From Prodigiosinella aquatilis (GTDB lineage Bacteria > Pseudomonadota > Gammaproteobacteria > Enterobacterales > Enterobacteriaceae), in contig CP128857.1 of the NCBI GenBank assembly GCA_030388725.1, positions 2,294,001-2,358,000 on the forward strand: a DNA stretch of 64,000 nt. Direction: 5' to 3'. The position numbers were made by a program, and so were the translations under genes. The notes beneath the pieces are model-generated. The model searched no databases and was not told the DNA's origin. It saw only the letters and a program-made list of their open reading frames with translations. This document shows positions 1 to 8,684 of the stretch, in pieces. Numbering within the stretch: the first letter of the stretch is position 1; the number at the start of each line of letters is the position of its first letter.

Positions 1-457
1 CGCCCATCAGTCGCATACGGAATACGTTTGGCGACTGGCGCTCTACATCTTTCGCTCCCATATAAATACGGCATTTTAGCCCAAGAAGCGCACAGGCTAA
101 CGCCGTTGCCACTCCGTGCTGACCCGCACCGGTTTCAGCGATAATCTCTGTTTTCCCCATACGCAGGGCAAGTAATGCCTGTCCCAGAACCTGGTTGGTT
201 TTGTGCGCGCCACCGTGCAGGAGGTCTTCCCGTTTCAGGTAAAGTTTGGTGCGGGTTCCCGCCGTCAGATTTTTACATAAGGTCAGCGCCGTGGGGCGCC
301 CGGCGTAGTTTTTCAACAGGTCGGTAAACTCGGCCTGAAATTCAGGATCACGCTGTGCATTGACGAATGCATCTTCAAGCTGGCGCAACGCTGGCATTAG
401 TATTTGTGGTACGTATTGTCCGCCAAACTCACCAAAATAAGGATTAAGTAACGTCAT
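1..457 (-). CDS. trpB: Tryptophan synthase beta chain, N-terminal part (partial)
   Basis: The beta subunit condenses indole (channelled from TrpA) with L-serine to give L-tryptophan, using pyridoxal phosphate. About 152 N-terminal residues are visible; the gene runs off the left edge. The start ATG (455-457) shares the ATGA overlap with the trpC stop, which implies translational coupling. The reverse strand reads MTLLNPYFGEFGGQYVP, the family's typical N-terminus. The motif HGGAHKTNQ carries the lysine that forms the Schiff base with PLP (Lys87 in enteric TrpB). It is the last trp gene visible; trpA is expected just outside the window. Confidence 0.97.
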   Translation of the reverse strand, partial: MTLLNPYFGEFGGQYVPQILMPALRQLEDAFVNAQRDPEFQAEFTDLLKNYAGRPTALTLCKNLTAGTRTKLYLKREDLLHGGAHKTNQVLGQALLALRMGKTEIIAETGAGQHGVATALACALLGLKCRIYMGAKDVERQSPNVFRMRLMG

Positions 458-1863
458 AATAAGCCTGTCTTTATTTGATTCAATGGGGCGCGATGTTGCT
501 GCGCAGTGCGCAGGATGTTAAACACCGCCGCGATTTTCTGTGGATCCTTGATACCCGGTTGGCTTTCCACGCCGGAATTAAAATCCAGACCGGCACAACC
601 GAACGTAGCGGCCTGGGCTGTATTTTCTGTGCTCAATCCACCAGCCAGTAACACATGATTTAGTGTGTGTCCTTGCAGCAAGGACCAGTCAAACGTCTTA
701 CCACTGCCACCCTGAGTATTATCCAGCACGATGCGATCGATGTTTTCCAGTTCAAGATCCGGTAGTGTGGTCTCCACACTCAGTGCCTTCCAGATTTTGC
801 ATTGTGTCGGAAGTTGTTGGCGTAATGCGTCAATGGTGTGTTGATTTTCATGTCCATGCAATTGAACCGCAGCCAGATTAAGTTTCTCTGCTGTTGTGAC
901 GATATCGGCAATCGCTGCATCACGAAATACACCGACATAACGCAGCGCCGCACCCGTGATGATGGTTTCAGCCTGAGCGACGGAGATATATCGGGAAGAT
1001 GACTCGACAAAAATCAGCCCACCATAAACAGCACCCGCCTGATAAGCGGCGGCGGCATCTTCGGGCCGAGTCAGCCCGCAGACTTTATTTTCTCCCAGAA
1101 TGACTCGGCGTACGGCCAAGGCAAGATCCGGCTCAGACATCAGGGAACTGCCAATCAGAAAACCGTCAGCAAATGGGCTGAGCGCCTGAATGTCTGCAAA
1201 GCGGCTGATGCCTGATTCGCTAATCACAGTAACGCTGGCGGGTAAACGTGGTGCCAGCGTGCGGGTCCGGTTCAGATCGATGGAGAGATCACGTAAGTCC
1301 CGGTTATTAATCCCGACAACTTGCGCGTCAAGATGAATAGCGCGTTGTAATTCGTTCTCATTACTGGCTTCCGTTAATACGCCCATGTTCAGGCTATGCG
1401 CCACCGCGGCCAATTGCCGATACTGTGCATCATCCAGAACAGAGAGCATCAGCAGGATAGCGTCCGCCTGATAGTGCCGGGCCAGATAGATTTGATAAGG
1501 GTCGATAATAAAGTCTTTGCACAGTACCGGTTGTGGGACTGTTGCGCTGACTTGGGCTAAAAATTCGAAATTGCCCTGAAAGTATTTTTCATCTGTTAAT
1601 ACGGAAATTGCCGACGCGTAATCCTGATAAACCTGGGCTATCGCCACCGGATCAAAATCGGTACGAATCAACCCTTTTGACGGGGACGCTTTTTTGCATT
1701 CAAGGATGAACGCCGGGTGAGCGTGTTTCAATGACTGATAAAAGCTGCACTGGCTGGGTTTCACCAGGTGCTGAAAATCTGCCAATGGCTGCTGTTGTCG
1801 GCGTTCCTCGATCCACAACGCCTTGTCGCGTACAATTTTAGTTAATACGGTATCTTGCATCAC
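454..1863 (-). CDS. trpC: Bifunctional indole-3-glycerol-phosphate synthase / phosphoribosylanthranilate isomerase
   Basis: This cytoplasmic enzyme does two consecutive steps of tryptophan synthesis. The N-terminal half (about 1-255) is the TrpC indoleglycerol phosphate synthase barrel, with ILECKKASPSKG, LCKDFIIDPYQIY and VGINNRDLRDL. The C-terminal half (about 256-455) is the TrpF isomerase barrel, starting at NKVCGLTR and ending in LLAGGLS and GLDFNSGVES. The enteric CF fusion is intact at about 469 residues. Two adjacent starts are possible, GTG at 1863 or ATG at 1860. AGAGGA upstream is spaced better for the GTG, and the family often begins with two methionines. It follows trpD by a few bases and overlaps trpB by ATGA. 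Confidence 0.96.
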   Translation of the reverse strand: MMQDTVLTKIVRDKALWIEERRQQQPLADFQHLVKPSQCSFYQSLKHAHPAFILECKKASPSKGLIRTDFDPVAIAQVYQDYASAISVLTDEKYFQGNFEFLAQVSATVPQPVLCKDFIIDPYQIYLARHYQADAILLMLSVLDDAQYRQLAAVAHSLNMGVLTEASNENELQRAIHLDAQVVGINNRDLRDLSIDLNRTRTLAPRLPASVTVISESGISRFADIQALSPFADGFLIGSSLMSEPDLALAVRRVILGENKVCGLTRPEDAAAAYQAGAVYGGLIFVESSSRYISVAQAETIITGAALRYVGVFRDAAIADIVTTAEKLNLAAVQLHGHENQHTIDALRQQLPTQCKIWKALSVETTLPDLELENIDRIVLDNTQGGSGKTFDWSLLQGHTLNHVLLAGGLSTENTAQAATFGCAGLDFNSGVESQPGIKDPQKIAAVFNILRTAQQHRAPLNQIKTGLL

Positions 1864-1867
1864 ATCA

Positions 1868-2866
1868 TTATCCTCTGGCGGCTAAGGCAACAACGCGTTG
1901 ATATGCCTGCCCGCTATGTATCATTTCCAGTGCCTGTTGCGCGTTTTGTCGCAGATCTTCCTGTCCAAACAGTTTCAACAGCAACGCGACGTTGGCGGCG
2001 ACCGCAGCTTCATGGGCACGCTCACCGTGACCTTGTAGCAGCCGTGCCAGAATATCACGGTTTTCTTCGGGGGTGCCGCCCTGCAACGCCGCCAGCGGAA
2101 AACTGTCCAGTCCAAAATCGTGGTGAGTCAACTCATACACTTCTATATTACCGTCACGTAGCTCGGCTACCTGAGTAGGAGCATGAATGGCCACTTCATC
2201 CATACCACCGCCATGCACTACTGCGGCGCGCTGATAACCCAATACTTTCAGTGTTTCAGCAATAGGACGAACCAATTCCGGGCTGTAAACGCCGATCAAC
2301 GCCAGTGGTGGATGTGCCGGGTTGATTAACGGCCCCAGTACGTTGAATACCGTGCGAGTTTTCAACTGCTGCCGAACCGGCATTGCATGACGAAACCCGG
2401 TGTGATATTGCGGAGCAAACAGGAAACATACCCCAAGTTCATCTAGTGCCTGACGGGATGTCTGTGCCGACATATCCAAACGAATACCAAATGCTGACAG
2501 CAGGTCGGAAGAGCCGGAACGGCTGGATACGCTGCGATTACCATGCTTAGCCACTTTCACTCCGCAACTGGCCGCGACAAATGCGCTGGCTGTGGAAATA
2601 TTAATGCTGCTGGTGCCGTCGCCACCGGTACCAACGATATCGGCAAACAGATAGTCGGGGCGTGGAAACGGTTGAGCATCTTCCAGTAGTGCGGCGGCAG
2701 CCCCGGCGATTTCGTCTGGATGTTCACCACGTACTTTCATGCTAATCAGCGCGGCGGCCAATTGGGTCGGCTCCAGTTCACCCCGGACAATGGCACTGAA
2801 TAACTGGTGACTTTCCTGGCGGCTGAGCGTTTCTGCACAATAGAGTTTTTCGAGAATACTTTTCAT
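1868..2866 (-). CDS. trpD: Anthranilate phosphoribosyltransferase
   Basis: TrpD transfers the phosphoribosyl group of PRPP to anthranilate, the second committed step of the pathway. The protein is 332 residues, the length of the stand-alone enzyme. The motif VGTGGDGTSSINIST binds PRPP, and KHGNRSVSS follows it as in the family. I start at the ATG 2864-2866 (MKSILEKLY) because AAGGAAAAAATC lies just upstream; the longer reading frame beginning inside trpG has no such support. E. coli fuses TrpG to TrpD, but here they are separate genes 14 bases apart. This is a lineage trait known in Serratia, Yersinia and Pectobacteriaceae. Confidence 0.96.
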   Translation of the reverse strand: MKSILEKLYCAETLSRQESHQLFSAIVRGELEPTQLAAALISMKVRGEHPDEIAGAAAALLEDAQPFPRPDYLFADIVGTGGDGTSSINISTASAFVAASCGVKVAKHGNRSVSSRSGSSDLLSAFGIRLDMSAQTSRQALDELGVCFLFAPQYHTGFRHAMPVRQQLKTRTVFNVLGPLINPAHPPLALIGVYSPELVRPIAETLKVLGYQRAAVVHGGGMDEVAIHAPTQVAELRDGNIEVYELTHHDFGLDSFPLAALQGGTPEENRDILARLLQGHGERAHEAAVAANVALLLKLFGQEDLRQNAQQALEMIHSGQAYQRVVALAARG

Positions 2867-2880
2867 GATTTTTTCCTTGG

Positions 2881-3459
2881 CTATGCCAGTGCCCATTCCA
2901 GGGTTTGATTCAACAACCGTGCACCGTGGGTGGTCAGTATGGATTCAGGATGGAATTGAAAACCACAGACCCGATGTTCATCGTGACGAACCGCCATCAC
3001 CATATCGTTAAAGCGGGCATTGACAGTAAGTTCGTCGGGAATGTTACTGCCCACCAATGAGTGATAGCGCGCTACTGGTAAGGGGTTTGGCAGGCCGTTA
3101 AACATGTCCTGTCCGTCATGTTCGATAGAAGAGGCTTTGCCATGCAGGATTTCCCCGGCCTGACCAACATGACCGCCGTAGGCTTCGACAATGGCTTGAT
3201 GCCCAAGACAAATACCAACGATTGGCAATCGTCCACGTAATTGCTGCAACAGCTCGGGCATACAGCCGGCCTGAGCGGGCGTGCCGGGACCGGGAGACAG
3301 AATCAGAACCGCGTTTTCCATTTGTTGCAGACGCTCGATTATCACGCTGGTGGGGAGTTGATTACGATAAACCACAACATGATGTTTGCTGGCCCGCAGT
3401 TGATCGACCAGGTTGTACGTGAACGAGTCGATGTTATCGAGCAATAGGATATCCGCCAT
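2881..3459 (-). CDS. trpG: Anthranilate synthase component II (glutamine amidotransferase)
   Basis: TrpG is the class I glutamine amidotransferase subunit that passes ammonia to TrpE for anthranilate formation. The 192-residue protein starts MADILLLDNIDSFTYNLVDQ, the usual N-terminus. LSPGPGTP and the nucleophile elbow GICLGHQAI (catalytic Cys) are visible, and FQFHPES supplies the His-Glu of the triad. There is no fused transferase domain, since the stop codon falls before trpD. Its start overlaps the trpE stop by one base, consistent with equimolar translation of the two synthase subunits. Confidence 0.96.
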   Translation of the reverse strand: MADILLLDNIDSFTYNLVDQLRASKHHVVVYRNQLPTSVIIERLQQMENAVLILSPGPGTPAQAGCMPELLQQLRGRLPIVGICLGHQAIVEAYGGHVGQAGEILHGKASSIEHDGQDMFNGLPNPLPVARYHSLVGSNIPDELTVNARFNDMVMAVRHDEHRVCGFQFHPESILTTHGARLLNQTLEWALA

Positions 3460-5021
3460 TAGAACACCTCCTTGGCGTGGTGGGCGCTGGCAATGGCGCG
3501 TAAAACAGCACGGGCCTTGTTACGGGTTTCATCGGCTTCAGACTGGGGATCGGAATCCAGCACGATACCGGCGCCAGCCTGAACCGTGGCTATGCCATCT
3601 TCCACATAGGCGGAACGAATGACGATGCAGGTATCCAGATCGCCGTGTGCGGTAAAATACCCGACGGCGCCGCCATAGCTGCCTCGCCGGTTCTTTTCGC
3701 TATTGGCAATCAGCTGCATGGCGCGTACTTTGGGGGCCCCGCTCAACGTACCCATATTCATGCAGGCGCGATAGGCATGTAGTACATCCAGATCGGCTCG
3801 TAACGTGCCGACTACGCGGGAAACGAGATGCATCACGAATGAATACCGGTCAACTTTGGTCAAATCGGCCACGTAACGGCTACCCGGCTCGCAGATGCGC
3901 GCCAGATCGTTGCGTGCCAGATCCACTAGCATCAAATGCTCTGCCAGCTCTTTATGATCGGTACGCATTTCCAGCTCGATACGGCTGTCCAGATCGCGGT
4001 CCAGGGAACCATCCGCATGGCGTCCTCGGGGGCGGGTGCCGGCAATTGGATAAATTTCAATCTGACGGTTATCAGCTGAGTATTTCAGGGAGCTTTCCGG
4101 TGAAGCGCCAAACAGGGTGAAATCCTGGTCCTGCATGTAGAACATATACGGACTGGGATTGTTATCCTTCAGCGTTTGATAAGCAGACAGCGGGGAAGGA
4201 CAGGGCAGAGAAAAACGTCGGGAGGGAACGACCTGAAAAATTTCCCCGATGCGGATAGCCTGTTGCATCTGACTGACTACTTCACCATAGTCTTCATCAC
4301 TTTGATTACAGCTCAGAGTCATACTCTCAACGAACTGACAAGGCAGAGGCGGGGCGGGTTGAAGCAACTGATGCTGTAACTGTTTCAGTCGTTGCTGCAA
4401 ACGCTGACGTTCGGCACCGTCTGACGTAAACAGGCTGGCCTGAATGTGAGTGACTTGTTGTTGGTGATCAACAATCACCAAGGTTTCAGCCAGATAAAAA
4501 CAGTAGTCCGGGCAACGCTGTTGTTGTCCCAGCGGTGGTAATGCCTCAAATCCGGCTACCAGATCGTAGGCAAACAGTCCACCTAGAAACATGGCTTCAC
4601 GCTCGTTGGGGGGACATTTTACTAGTGTCAGTAACTGACGAAGGGCATCAAATACGGAAAGGGAACACAGACGTGCATCCTCATCCTGTATCATGTCTGT
4701 AGCAGGAAAAGTCAGTTCTCGACCATTGGGACGCGCTTCAATGATCACACTGGGCGGAAAGGCATGATCCAGTAATGGTAGCAATGAAGCGCCGTTAGCG
4801 GTTAGCGCTTGTATGAAAACCTGGGGACCCAGTGCGGTAATGCGCAATGCACTGTCAACGATCAACAGACTCTTCAGGTTTTGCTTACTATCAATTTCAG
4901 CTGATTCCAGCAATAGTGTGGCAGGCCTGGCACCACAGAGTTGATGAAACATCGCACTGGGATTGTTGTGGTAAGTTGCCTCAGTACTCAGGAGTTCAAG
5001 TTCGGATTGTGTTGTCTGCAT
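3459..5021 (-). CDS. trpE: Anthranilate synthase component I
   Basis: TrpE converts chorismate to anthranilate with ammonia supplied by TrpG; the reaction is feedback-inhibited by tryptophan. The 520-residue length equals that of E. coli TrpE. LLESAEID near residue 40 resembles the conserved tryptophan-binding segment (LLES motif). The chorismate-utilising domain fills the C-terminal half, with PIAGTRPRGRHADGSLD, ELAEHLMLVDLARND and TLSGAPKVRAMQLI. I chose the ATG at 5019-5021 (MQTTQSELEL) because it matches the family start. The upstream in-frame codons lie inside the attenuator hairpin. It is the first structural gene after the leader region. Confidence 0.96.
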   Translation of the reverse strand: MQTTQSELELLSTEATYHNNPSAMFHQLCGARPATLLLESAEIDSKQNLKSLLIVDSALRITALGPQVFIQALTANGASLLPLLDHAFPPSVIIEARPNGRELTFPATDMIQDEDARLCSLSVFDALRQLLTLVKCPPNEREAMFLGGLFAYDLVAGFEALPPLGQQQRCPDYCFYLAETLVIVDHQQQVTHIQASLFTSDGAERQRLQQRLKQLQHQLLQPAPPLPCQFVESMTLSCNQSDEDYGEVVSQMQQAIRIGEIFQVVPSRRFSLPCPSPLSAYQTLKDNNPSPYMFYMQDQDFTLFGASPESSLKYSADNRQIEIYPIAGTRPRGRHADGSLDRDLDSRIELEMRTDHKELAEHLMLVDLARNDLARICEPGSRYVADLTKVDRYSFVMHLVSRVVGTLRADLDVLHAYRACMNMGTLSGAPKVRAMQLIANSEKNRRGSYGGAVGYFTAHGDLDTCIVIRSAYVEDGIATVQAGAGIVLDSDPQSEADETRNKARAVLRAIASAHHAKEVF

Positions 5022-5044
5022 TATCTTTACTCTTGTTTTGCCCA

Positions 5045-5071
5045 TAAAAAAACCCGCTGATGAGCGGGCTT
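5045..5071 (-). terminator. trp attenuator (intrinsic terminator between trpL and trpE)
   Basis: On the minus strand the RNA reads AGCCCGCT-CATC-AGCGGG followed by a run of seven U. The stem lies at 5053-5068 and the U tract at 5046-5052. It sits between the trpL stop and the trpE start, where the trp attenuator 3:4 hairpin belongs. Alternative pairing with upstream leader segments is expected but was not folded here. Confidence 0.93.
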
Positions 5072-5108
5072 TGGGATATCTGCATGTTCTGATAACAGCT
5101 ATGCGTGA

Positions 5109-5168
5109 TTACTCCGCCCGCGAAAGGGAAGAGCGCCACCAACCTGCATTTTTCTTTTTAAACAGCAT
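5109..5168 (-). CDS. trpL: trp operon leader peptide
   Basis: This very short reading frame encodes MLFKKKNAGWWRSSLSRAE. Its tandem tryptophan codons (5136-5141) are the sensor of trp attenuation: ribosome stalling there favours the antiterminator. Two ATGs are in frame. The downstream one (5166-5168) has AGGA at a good distance. The upstream one (5172-5174, adding Met-Ala) is only two bases from it, so the 19-residue form is preferred. E. coli TrpL is 14 residues, also with paired Trp codons. The peptide itself has no other known function. Confidence 0.92.
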   Translation of the reverse strand: MLFKKKNAGWWRSSLSRAE

Positions 5169-5205
5169 TGCCATTATCCTATCCCTTGCGTTTTGCTGAA
5201 CTTGT

Positions 5206-5239
5206 GTACTAGTTAACTGGAACGGAGTAAATAAGTCAA
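5206..5239 (-). promoter_or_regulatory. trp promoter with TrpR operator
   Basis: On the minus strand a -35 box TTGACT (5234-5239) is followed after exactly 17 bases by a -10 box TTAACT (5211-5216). The -10 lies within CCAGTTAACTAGTAC (5206-5220), which closely resembles the E. coli TrpR operator core GTTAACTAGTAC. Repressor and polymerase binding would therefore be mutually exclusive. Expression should be under both TrpR repression and attenuation. Confidence 0.9.
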
Positions 5240-5376
5240 TAAAAAATTCAGGTTATTTTTAAGGTGTTTCACACAGAGTACCTATAGTCAGAAAATCCGA
5301 TTCTTTCTTATCCTTTTCCCCTTGTTAATGGCATGATGCCGTCAAGTCTTCACTCCTGACTGGATAAATAAGCACT

Positions 5377-6252
5377 GTGCCAGAAGCGTCTTCAATACTT
5401 TCCTCTTTTCCACTTTATGATTTGCATAGCCATACGACAGCATCCGACGGACTACTAACGCCAACAGAATTAGTTCAGCGCGCCGTTGAGATGCGGGTCG
5501 GAGTGCTGGCTATTACCGACCATGATACGACGGCTGCACTGGATGAGGCACAGACCGCTATTCGCCAGTGTTCTTTGCCGCTGCGATTGATTGCCGGTGT
5601 TGAAATTTCAACATTGTGGGAAAACCATGAAATTCATATTGTTGGGCTGGGGCAGGATTGCAGTCATCCGGCACTGGTAAACCTGTTGCAGCAACAGTCC
5701 GACTACCGCTTGCAACGGGCGGAGCATATCGGCTTGCGGCTGGAAAAGGCACAAATTCCTGACGCGTTCGCTGGTGCCGCCCGACTGGCCGCTGGCGGCA
5801 CGATAACCCGTGGGCACTTTGCCCGCTATCTGGTAGAACAAGGGCGTGCGGAGAATATCAGTCAGGTCTTTAAGAAGTATCTGGCAAAAGGGAAAACCGG
5901 TTATGTTCCATCACAGTGGTGTACAATACAACAGGCTATAGACGCAATACACCAATCAGGAGGTGTTGCAGTGCTGGCTCACCCTGGACGCTATGATTTA
6001 ACGGCTAAGTGGTTGAAACGGCTACTGCGCCATTTCACTGATTGTGGTGGTGATGCAATGGAAGTGGCGCAGTGCCAGCAGGCACCTGATGAGCGTTTGC
6101 AGTTGGCGCGTTATGCGCGGGAATATCGTTTGCTGGGATCTCAGGGTTCAGATTTTCATCAACCCTGTGCCTGGATTGAGTTAGGCCGTAAGTTATGGTT
6201 ACCTGGCGATGTTGAGCCAGTGTGGCAGCATGCGGCGCTGACGCAACGGTGA
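5377..6252 (+). CDS. rnm: RNase AM, PHP-domain 5'-to-3' exoribonuclease
   Basis: The product (formerly YciV/TrpH) is a PHP-fold metal phosphoesterase. In E. coli it matures the 5' ends of rRNA and digests short oligonucleotides. The 291-residue protein has the PHP motifs YDLHSHTTASDG (first metal His pair), ITDHDT, GVEIST, LAHPGRY and a final GSDFHQP. The start is GTG at 5377, since no better ATG precedes YDLHSH. It lies divergent from trp, as in E. coli, and ahead of yciO. No operator could be recognised in the region shared with the trp promoter. Confidence 0.94.
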   Translation: MPEASSILSSFPLYDLHSHTTASDGLLTPTELVQRAVEMRVGVLAITDHDTTAALDEAQTAIRQCSLPLRLIAGVEISTLWENHEIHIVGLGQDCSHPALVNLLQQQSDYRLQRAEHIGLRLEKAQIPDAFAGAARLAAGGTITRGHFARYLVEQGRAENISQVFKKYLAKGKTGYVPSQWCTIQQAIDAIHQSGGVAVLAHPGRYDLTAKWLKRLLRHFTDCGGDAMEVAQCQQAPDERLQLARYAREYRLLGSQGSDFHQPCAWIELGRKLWLPGDVEPVWQHAALTQR

Positions 6253-6330
6253 GTATCTGGCGCGATCAGATCAGCGGGTTGCTGATGAGTAAAAGACTGG
6301 TGCGCTGTGTTTTGGGAGGCATAAGGTAGT

Positions 6331-6950
6331 ATGAGTCAGTTTTTCTATATTCACCCACAGAACCCTCAATTACGACTAATTAATCAGACGGTGGAAGTGC
6401 TGCATAAGGGGGGGTTATTGTCTACCCTACGGATTCTGGCTATGCACTGGGATGTATGCTGGAAGATAAATCCGCGATGGAACAGATTTGTCGTATACGC
6501 AACGTGGACAATAATCATAATTTCACACTGGTGTGTCGCGATCTGTCCGAATTATCCACCTATGCTTATGTCGATAATACGGCATTTCGTCTGATAAAAA
6601 ACAATACCCCTGGGAATTACACCTTTATCCTGAAAGCAACAAAAGAAGTTCCGCGCCGTCTGATGAATGAAAAACGTAAAACCATCGGCCTGCGAGTTCC
6701 TTCTAACCCAATAGCATTGGCACTGTTGGAAGCGCTGAACGAACCGCTGATGTCCACGACATTAATCTTGCCGGGCAATGATTTTGCGGAGTCAGATCCG
6801 GAGGAGATACAGGAACGTTTGGGAAAACGAGTGGATCTGGTTATTCATGGTGGTTCTTTGGGGCAACAACCGACCACCGTGATTGATTTGACCGACACGT
6901 CGCCGCAGGTCGTTCGGGAAGGTACCGGAGATGTCACACCTTTTTTATAG
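6331..6950 (+). pseudogene. yciO: YciO (Sua5/YrdC-family protein), interrupted by a one-base frameshift
   Basis: The gene starts normally (MSQFFYIHP, residues 1-28) but loses frame at a run of seven G (6408-6414). With eight G the frame would continue V-I-V-Y-P-T-D-S-G-Y, the conserved nucleotide-binding segment of the YrdC/Sua5 fold. The rest then reads without a stop through RVPSNPIALALLEAL to DVTPFL at 6950. As given, the first frame ends early near 6594. YciO is a paralogue of the threonylcarbamoyl-AMP synthase TsaC. This could be a true mutation, a slippage-prone tract or a sequencing error in a homopolymer. A separate product from an internal ATG (6456) would lack the first strand. Confidence 0.85.
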
Positions 6951-6984
6951 ATGATGGTGGATTTCCCTTCACTGGGTCTAACAT

Positions 6985-7017
6985 TTGGCATACAAATGGC
7001 GCGAATCTCTGTATAAT
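6985..7017 (+). promoter_or_regulatory. Possible rluB promoter
   Basis: A perfect -10 box TATAAT is at 7012-7017. The nearest good -35-like hexamer, TTGGCA (6985-6990), is 21 bases upstream, longer than the usual 16-18, so the -35 assignment is weak. A small hairpin CGCCT-GGGA-AGGCG (about 7094-7107) follows in the leader, just before the rluB start. Confidence 0.45.
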
Positions 7018-7124
7018 CGCGCCATTATTTTTTATAACTCATTATTTTTCCATGAGTTACCGCTACAGCTGGTAACAGATCCATCCCCCCGACGCCTGGG
7101 AAGGCGACACTTAGAGGTTGCTCG

Positions 7125-7997
7125 ATGAGCGAAAAGCTACAGAAAGTGATGGCGCGCGCAGGTCATGGTTCGCGCCGTGAAATTGAAAGTATGATCCAGC
7201 AGGGACGAATTAGCGTTGATGGTAAAATTGCCACGCTGGGCGATCGTGTTGAGGTCACTAACGCGACAAAAATCCGTATTGATGGTCATGTGGTTGTTGT
7301 TCGGGATACCGAGCAAACAGTATGCCGCGTGCTGATGTATTACAAACCGGAAGGCGAACTTTGCACCCGCAGCGATCCAGATGGTCGTCCTACCGTGTTT
7401 GACCGTTTACCAAAAATCCAAGGTTCTCGTTGGGTAGCAGTAGGTCGTCTTGATGTTAATACGTCTGGATTACTGTTGTTTACTACGGATGGTGAACTGG
7501 CAAACCGATTAATGCATCCCAGCCAGGAAGTAGAAAGGGAGTACGCTGTACGTGTGTTTGGTGAGGTCAATGATGAAAAAATCAAACAACTCAGCAAGGG
7601 CGTACAGTTGGATGATGGCCCGGCATCATTCCGCAAGATTCGCTACCAGGGTGGTGAAGGATTAAACCAATGGTATAACGTGACATTGACCGAAGGACGT
7701 AACCGTGAAGTACGTCGTTTGTGGGAAGCCGTCGGCGTACAAGTCAGCCGGTTGATCCGTGTTCGTTACGGTGATATCCAACTACCCAAAGGGTTACCCC
7801 GTGGTGGCTGGGCAGAAATGAACCTCACGGATGTCAATTATTTGCGTGAATTAGTTAAACTTACACCAGAAACCGTTAGCAAACTGCCCGTGGAACGTGA
7901 ACGTCGGCGTGTCAAAGCCAATCAAATCCGTCGTGCCGTGAAACGACATAGCCAAGTGAGTACCACACGCCGTAACGCGCCTAAACGTAACGGTTAG
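7125..7997 (+). CDS. rluB: 23S rRNA pseudouridine(2605) synthase
   Basis: RluB isomerises a uridine in the peptidyl-transferase region of 23S rRNA. The N-terminus (about 1-60) is an S4 RNA-binding domain (LQKVMARAGHGSRREIE). The RsuA-family catalytic domain follows, with GRLDVNTSGLLLFT, whose Asp is the nucleophile, and EGRNREVRRLWEAVG. A basic tail after about residue 255 (RERRRVKANQIRR) ends the 290-residue protein. An AGAGG site precedes the ATG. It is flanked as in E. coli by yciO and btuR, but yciQ, which lies between yciO and rluB in E. coli, is absent. Confidence 0.95.
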   Translation: MSEKLQKVMARAGHGSRREIESMIQQGRISVDGKIATLGDRVEVTNATKIRIDGHVVVVRDTEQTVCRVLMYYKPEGELCTRSDPDGRPTVFDRLPKIQGSRWVAVGRLDVNTSGLLLFTTDGELANRLMHPSQEVEREYAVRVFGEVNDEKIKQLSKGVQLDDGPASFRKIRYQGGEGLNQWYNVTLTEGRNREVRRLWEAVGVQVSRLIRVRYGDIQLPKGLPRGGWAEMNLTDVNYLRELVKLTPETVSKLPVERERRRVKANQIRRAVKRHSQVSTTRRNAPKRNG

Positions 7998-8003
7998 TAC
8001 GCT

Positions 8004-8035
8004 TCAGGATACGTGCGCAATGCACAGTATCCTGA
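8004..8035. terminator. Hairpin between convergent rluB and btuR
   Basis: TCAGGATAC (8004-8012) pairs perfectly with GTATCCTGA (8027-8035). It lies in the 52-base gap between two convergent genes and may serve both strands. Neither side has a strong U run, so termination efficiency is uncertain. Confidence 0.6.
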
Positions 8036-8049
8036 TGCTATTTGTGTGA

Positions 8050-8640
8050 TTACCAGTCAATACCTTGCTGAGCTTGGATTCCTGCATCAAAAGCATGTTT
8101 CACCGGGCGCATTTCGGTCACAGTATCGGCCTGGTTCAGTAAATCACGATGGCAGCCTCGTCCGGTGATAATCACACTCTGGTGCGAAGGTCGCGCATTC
8201 AGTACTTCAATCACTTCATCCAGCGGTAAATAATCGTAGCTGATCATGTATGTCAGCTCATCCAGTACCACTAAATCCAATTGCGGGTCAGCCAGCATGC
8301 GTTTTCCGTGTTGCCACACGAGATGTGCCGCCTCGGTGTCGGTTTGCCGGTTCTGGGTGTCCCAGGTAAAGCCAGTAGACATGACCTGAAATTCGACACC
8401 ATGCTGTTGCAGCAGGTTTTTTTCACCATTGGGCCATTCTCCTTTGATAAACTGAATCACGCCTGCTTGCAGTCCATGTCCGACAGCTCGAGTTACCGTG
8501 CCAAAGGCTGCGGTGGTTTTTCCTTTCCCATTGCCAGTAAATACCATGATAATGCCGCGTAACTGGGTCGCGGTGGCAATGCGGGCATCGACTTTTTCTT
8601 TCAAACGTTGCTGACGTTGCTGATGTCGTTCGTCATTCAT
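8050..8640 (-). CDS. btuR: Cob(I)yrinic acid a,c-diamide adenosyltransferase
   Basis: This CobA/CobO-type enzyme transfers the adenosyl group of ATP to reduced cobalamin or its precursors, giving coenzyme B12. The 196-residue protein has the P-loop VFTGNGKGKTTAAFG near residue 35, the acidic stretch DLVVLDELTY and the family motif ITGRGCHRDL. N-terminal residues are basic and helical, as in BtuR. It lies downstream of yciK on the same strand with a 44-base gap, so the two are probably co-transcribed, as in E. coli. Confidence 0.95.
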   Translation of the reverse strand: MNDERHQQRQQRLKEKVDARIATATQLRGIIMVFTGNGKGKTTAAFGTVTRAVGHGLQAGVIQFIKGEWPNGEKNLLQQHGVEFQVMSTGFTWDTQNRQTDTEAAHLVWQHGKRMLADPQLDLVVLDELTYMISYDYLPLDEVIEVLNARPSHQSVIITGRGCHRDLLNQADTVTEMRPVKHAFDAGIQAQQGIDW

Positions 8641-8684
8641 GTCGGGGTTTCCCCAGTGCTTATTTAGGGTGTGGGATGTCGCGA

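Noticed and set aside
6456..6950. Treating the downstream yciO segment as an independent gene
   Set aside because: Its ATG is an internal Met of YciO, there is no ribosome site, and it lacks the first part of the YrdC fold.
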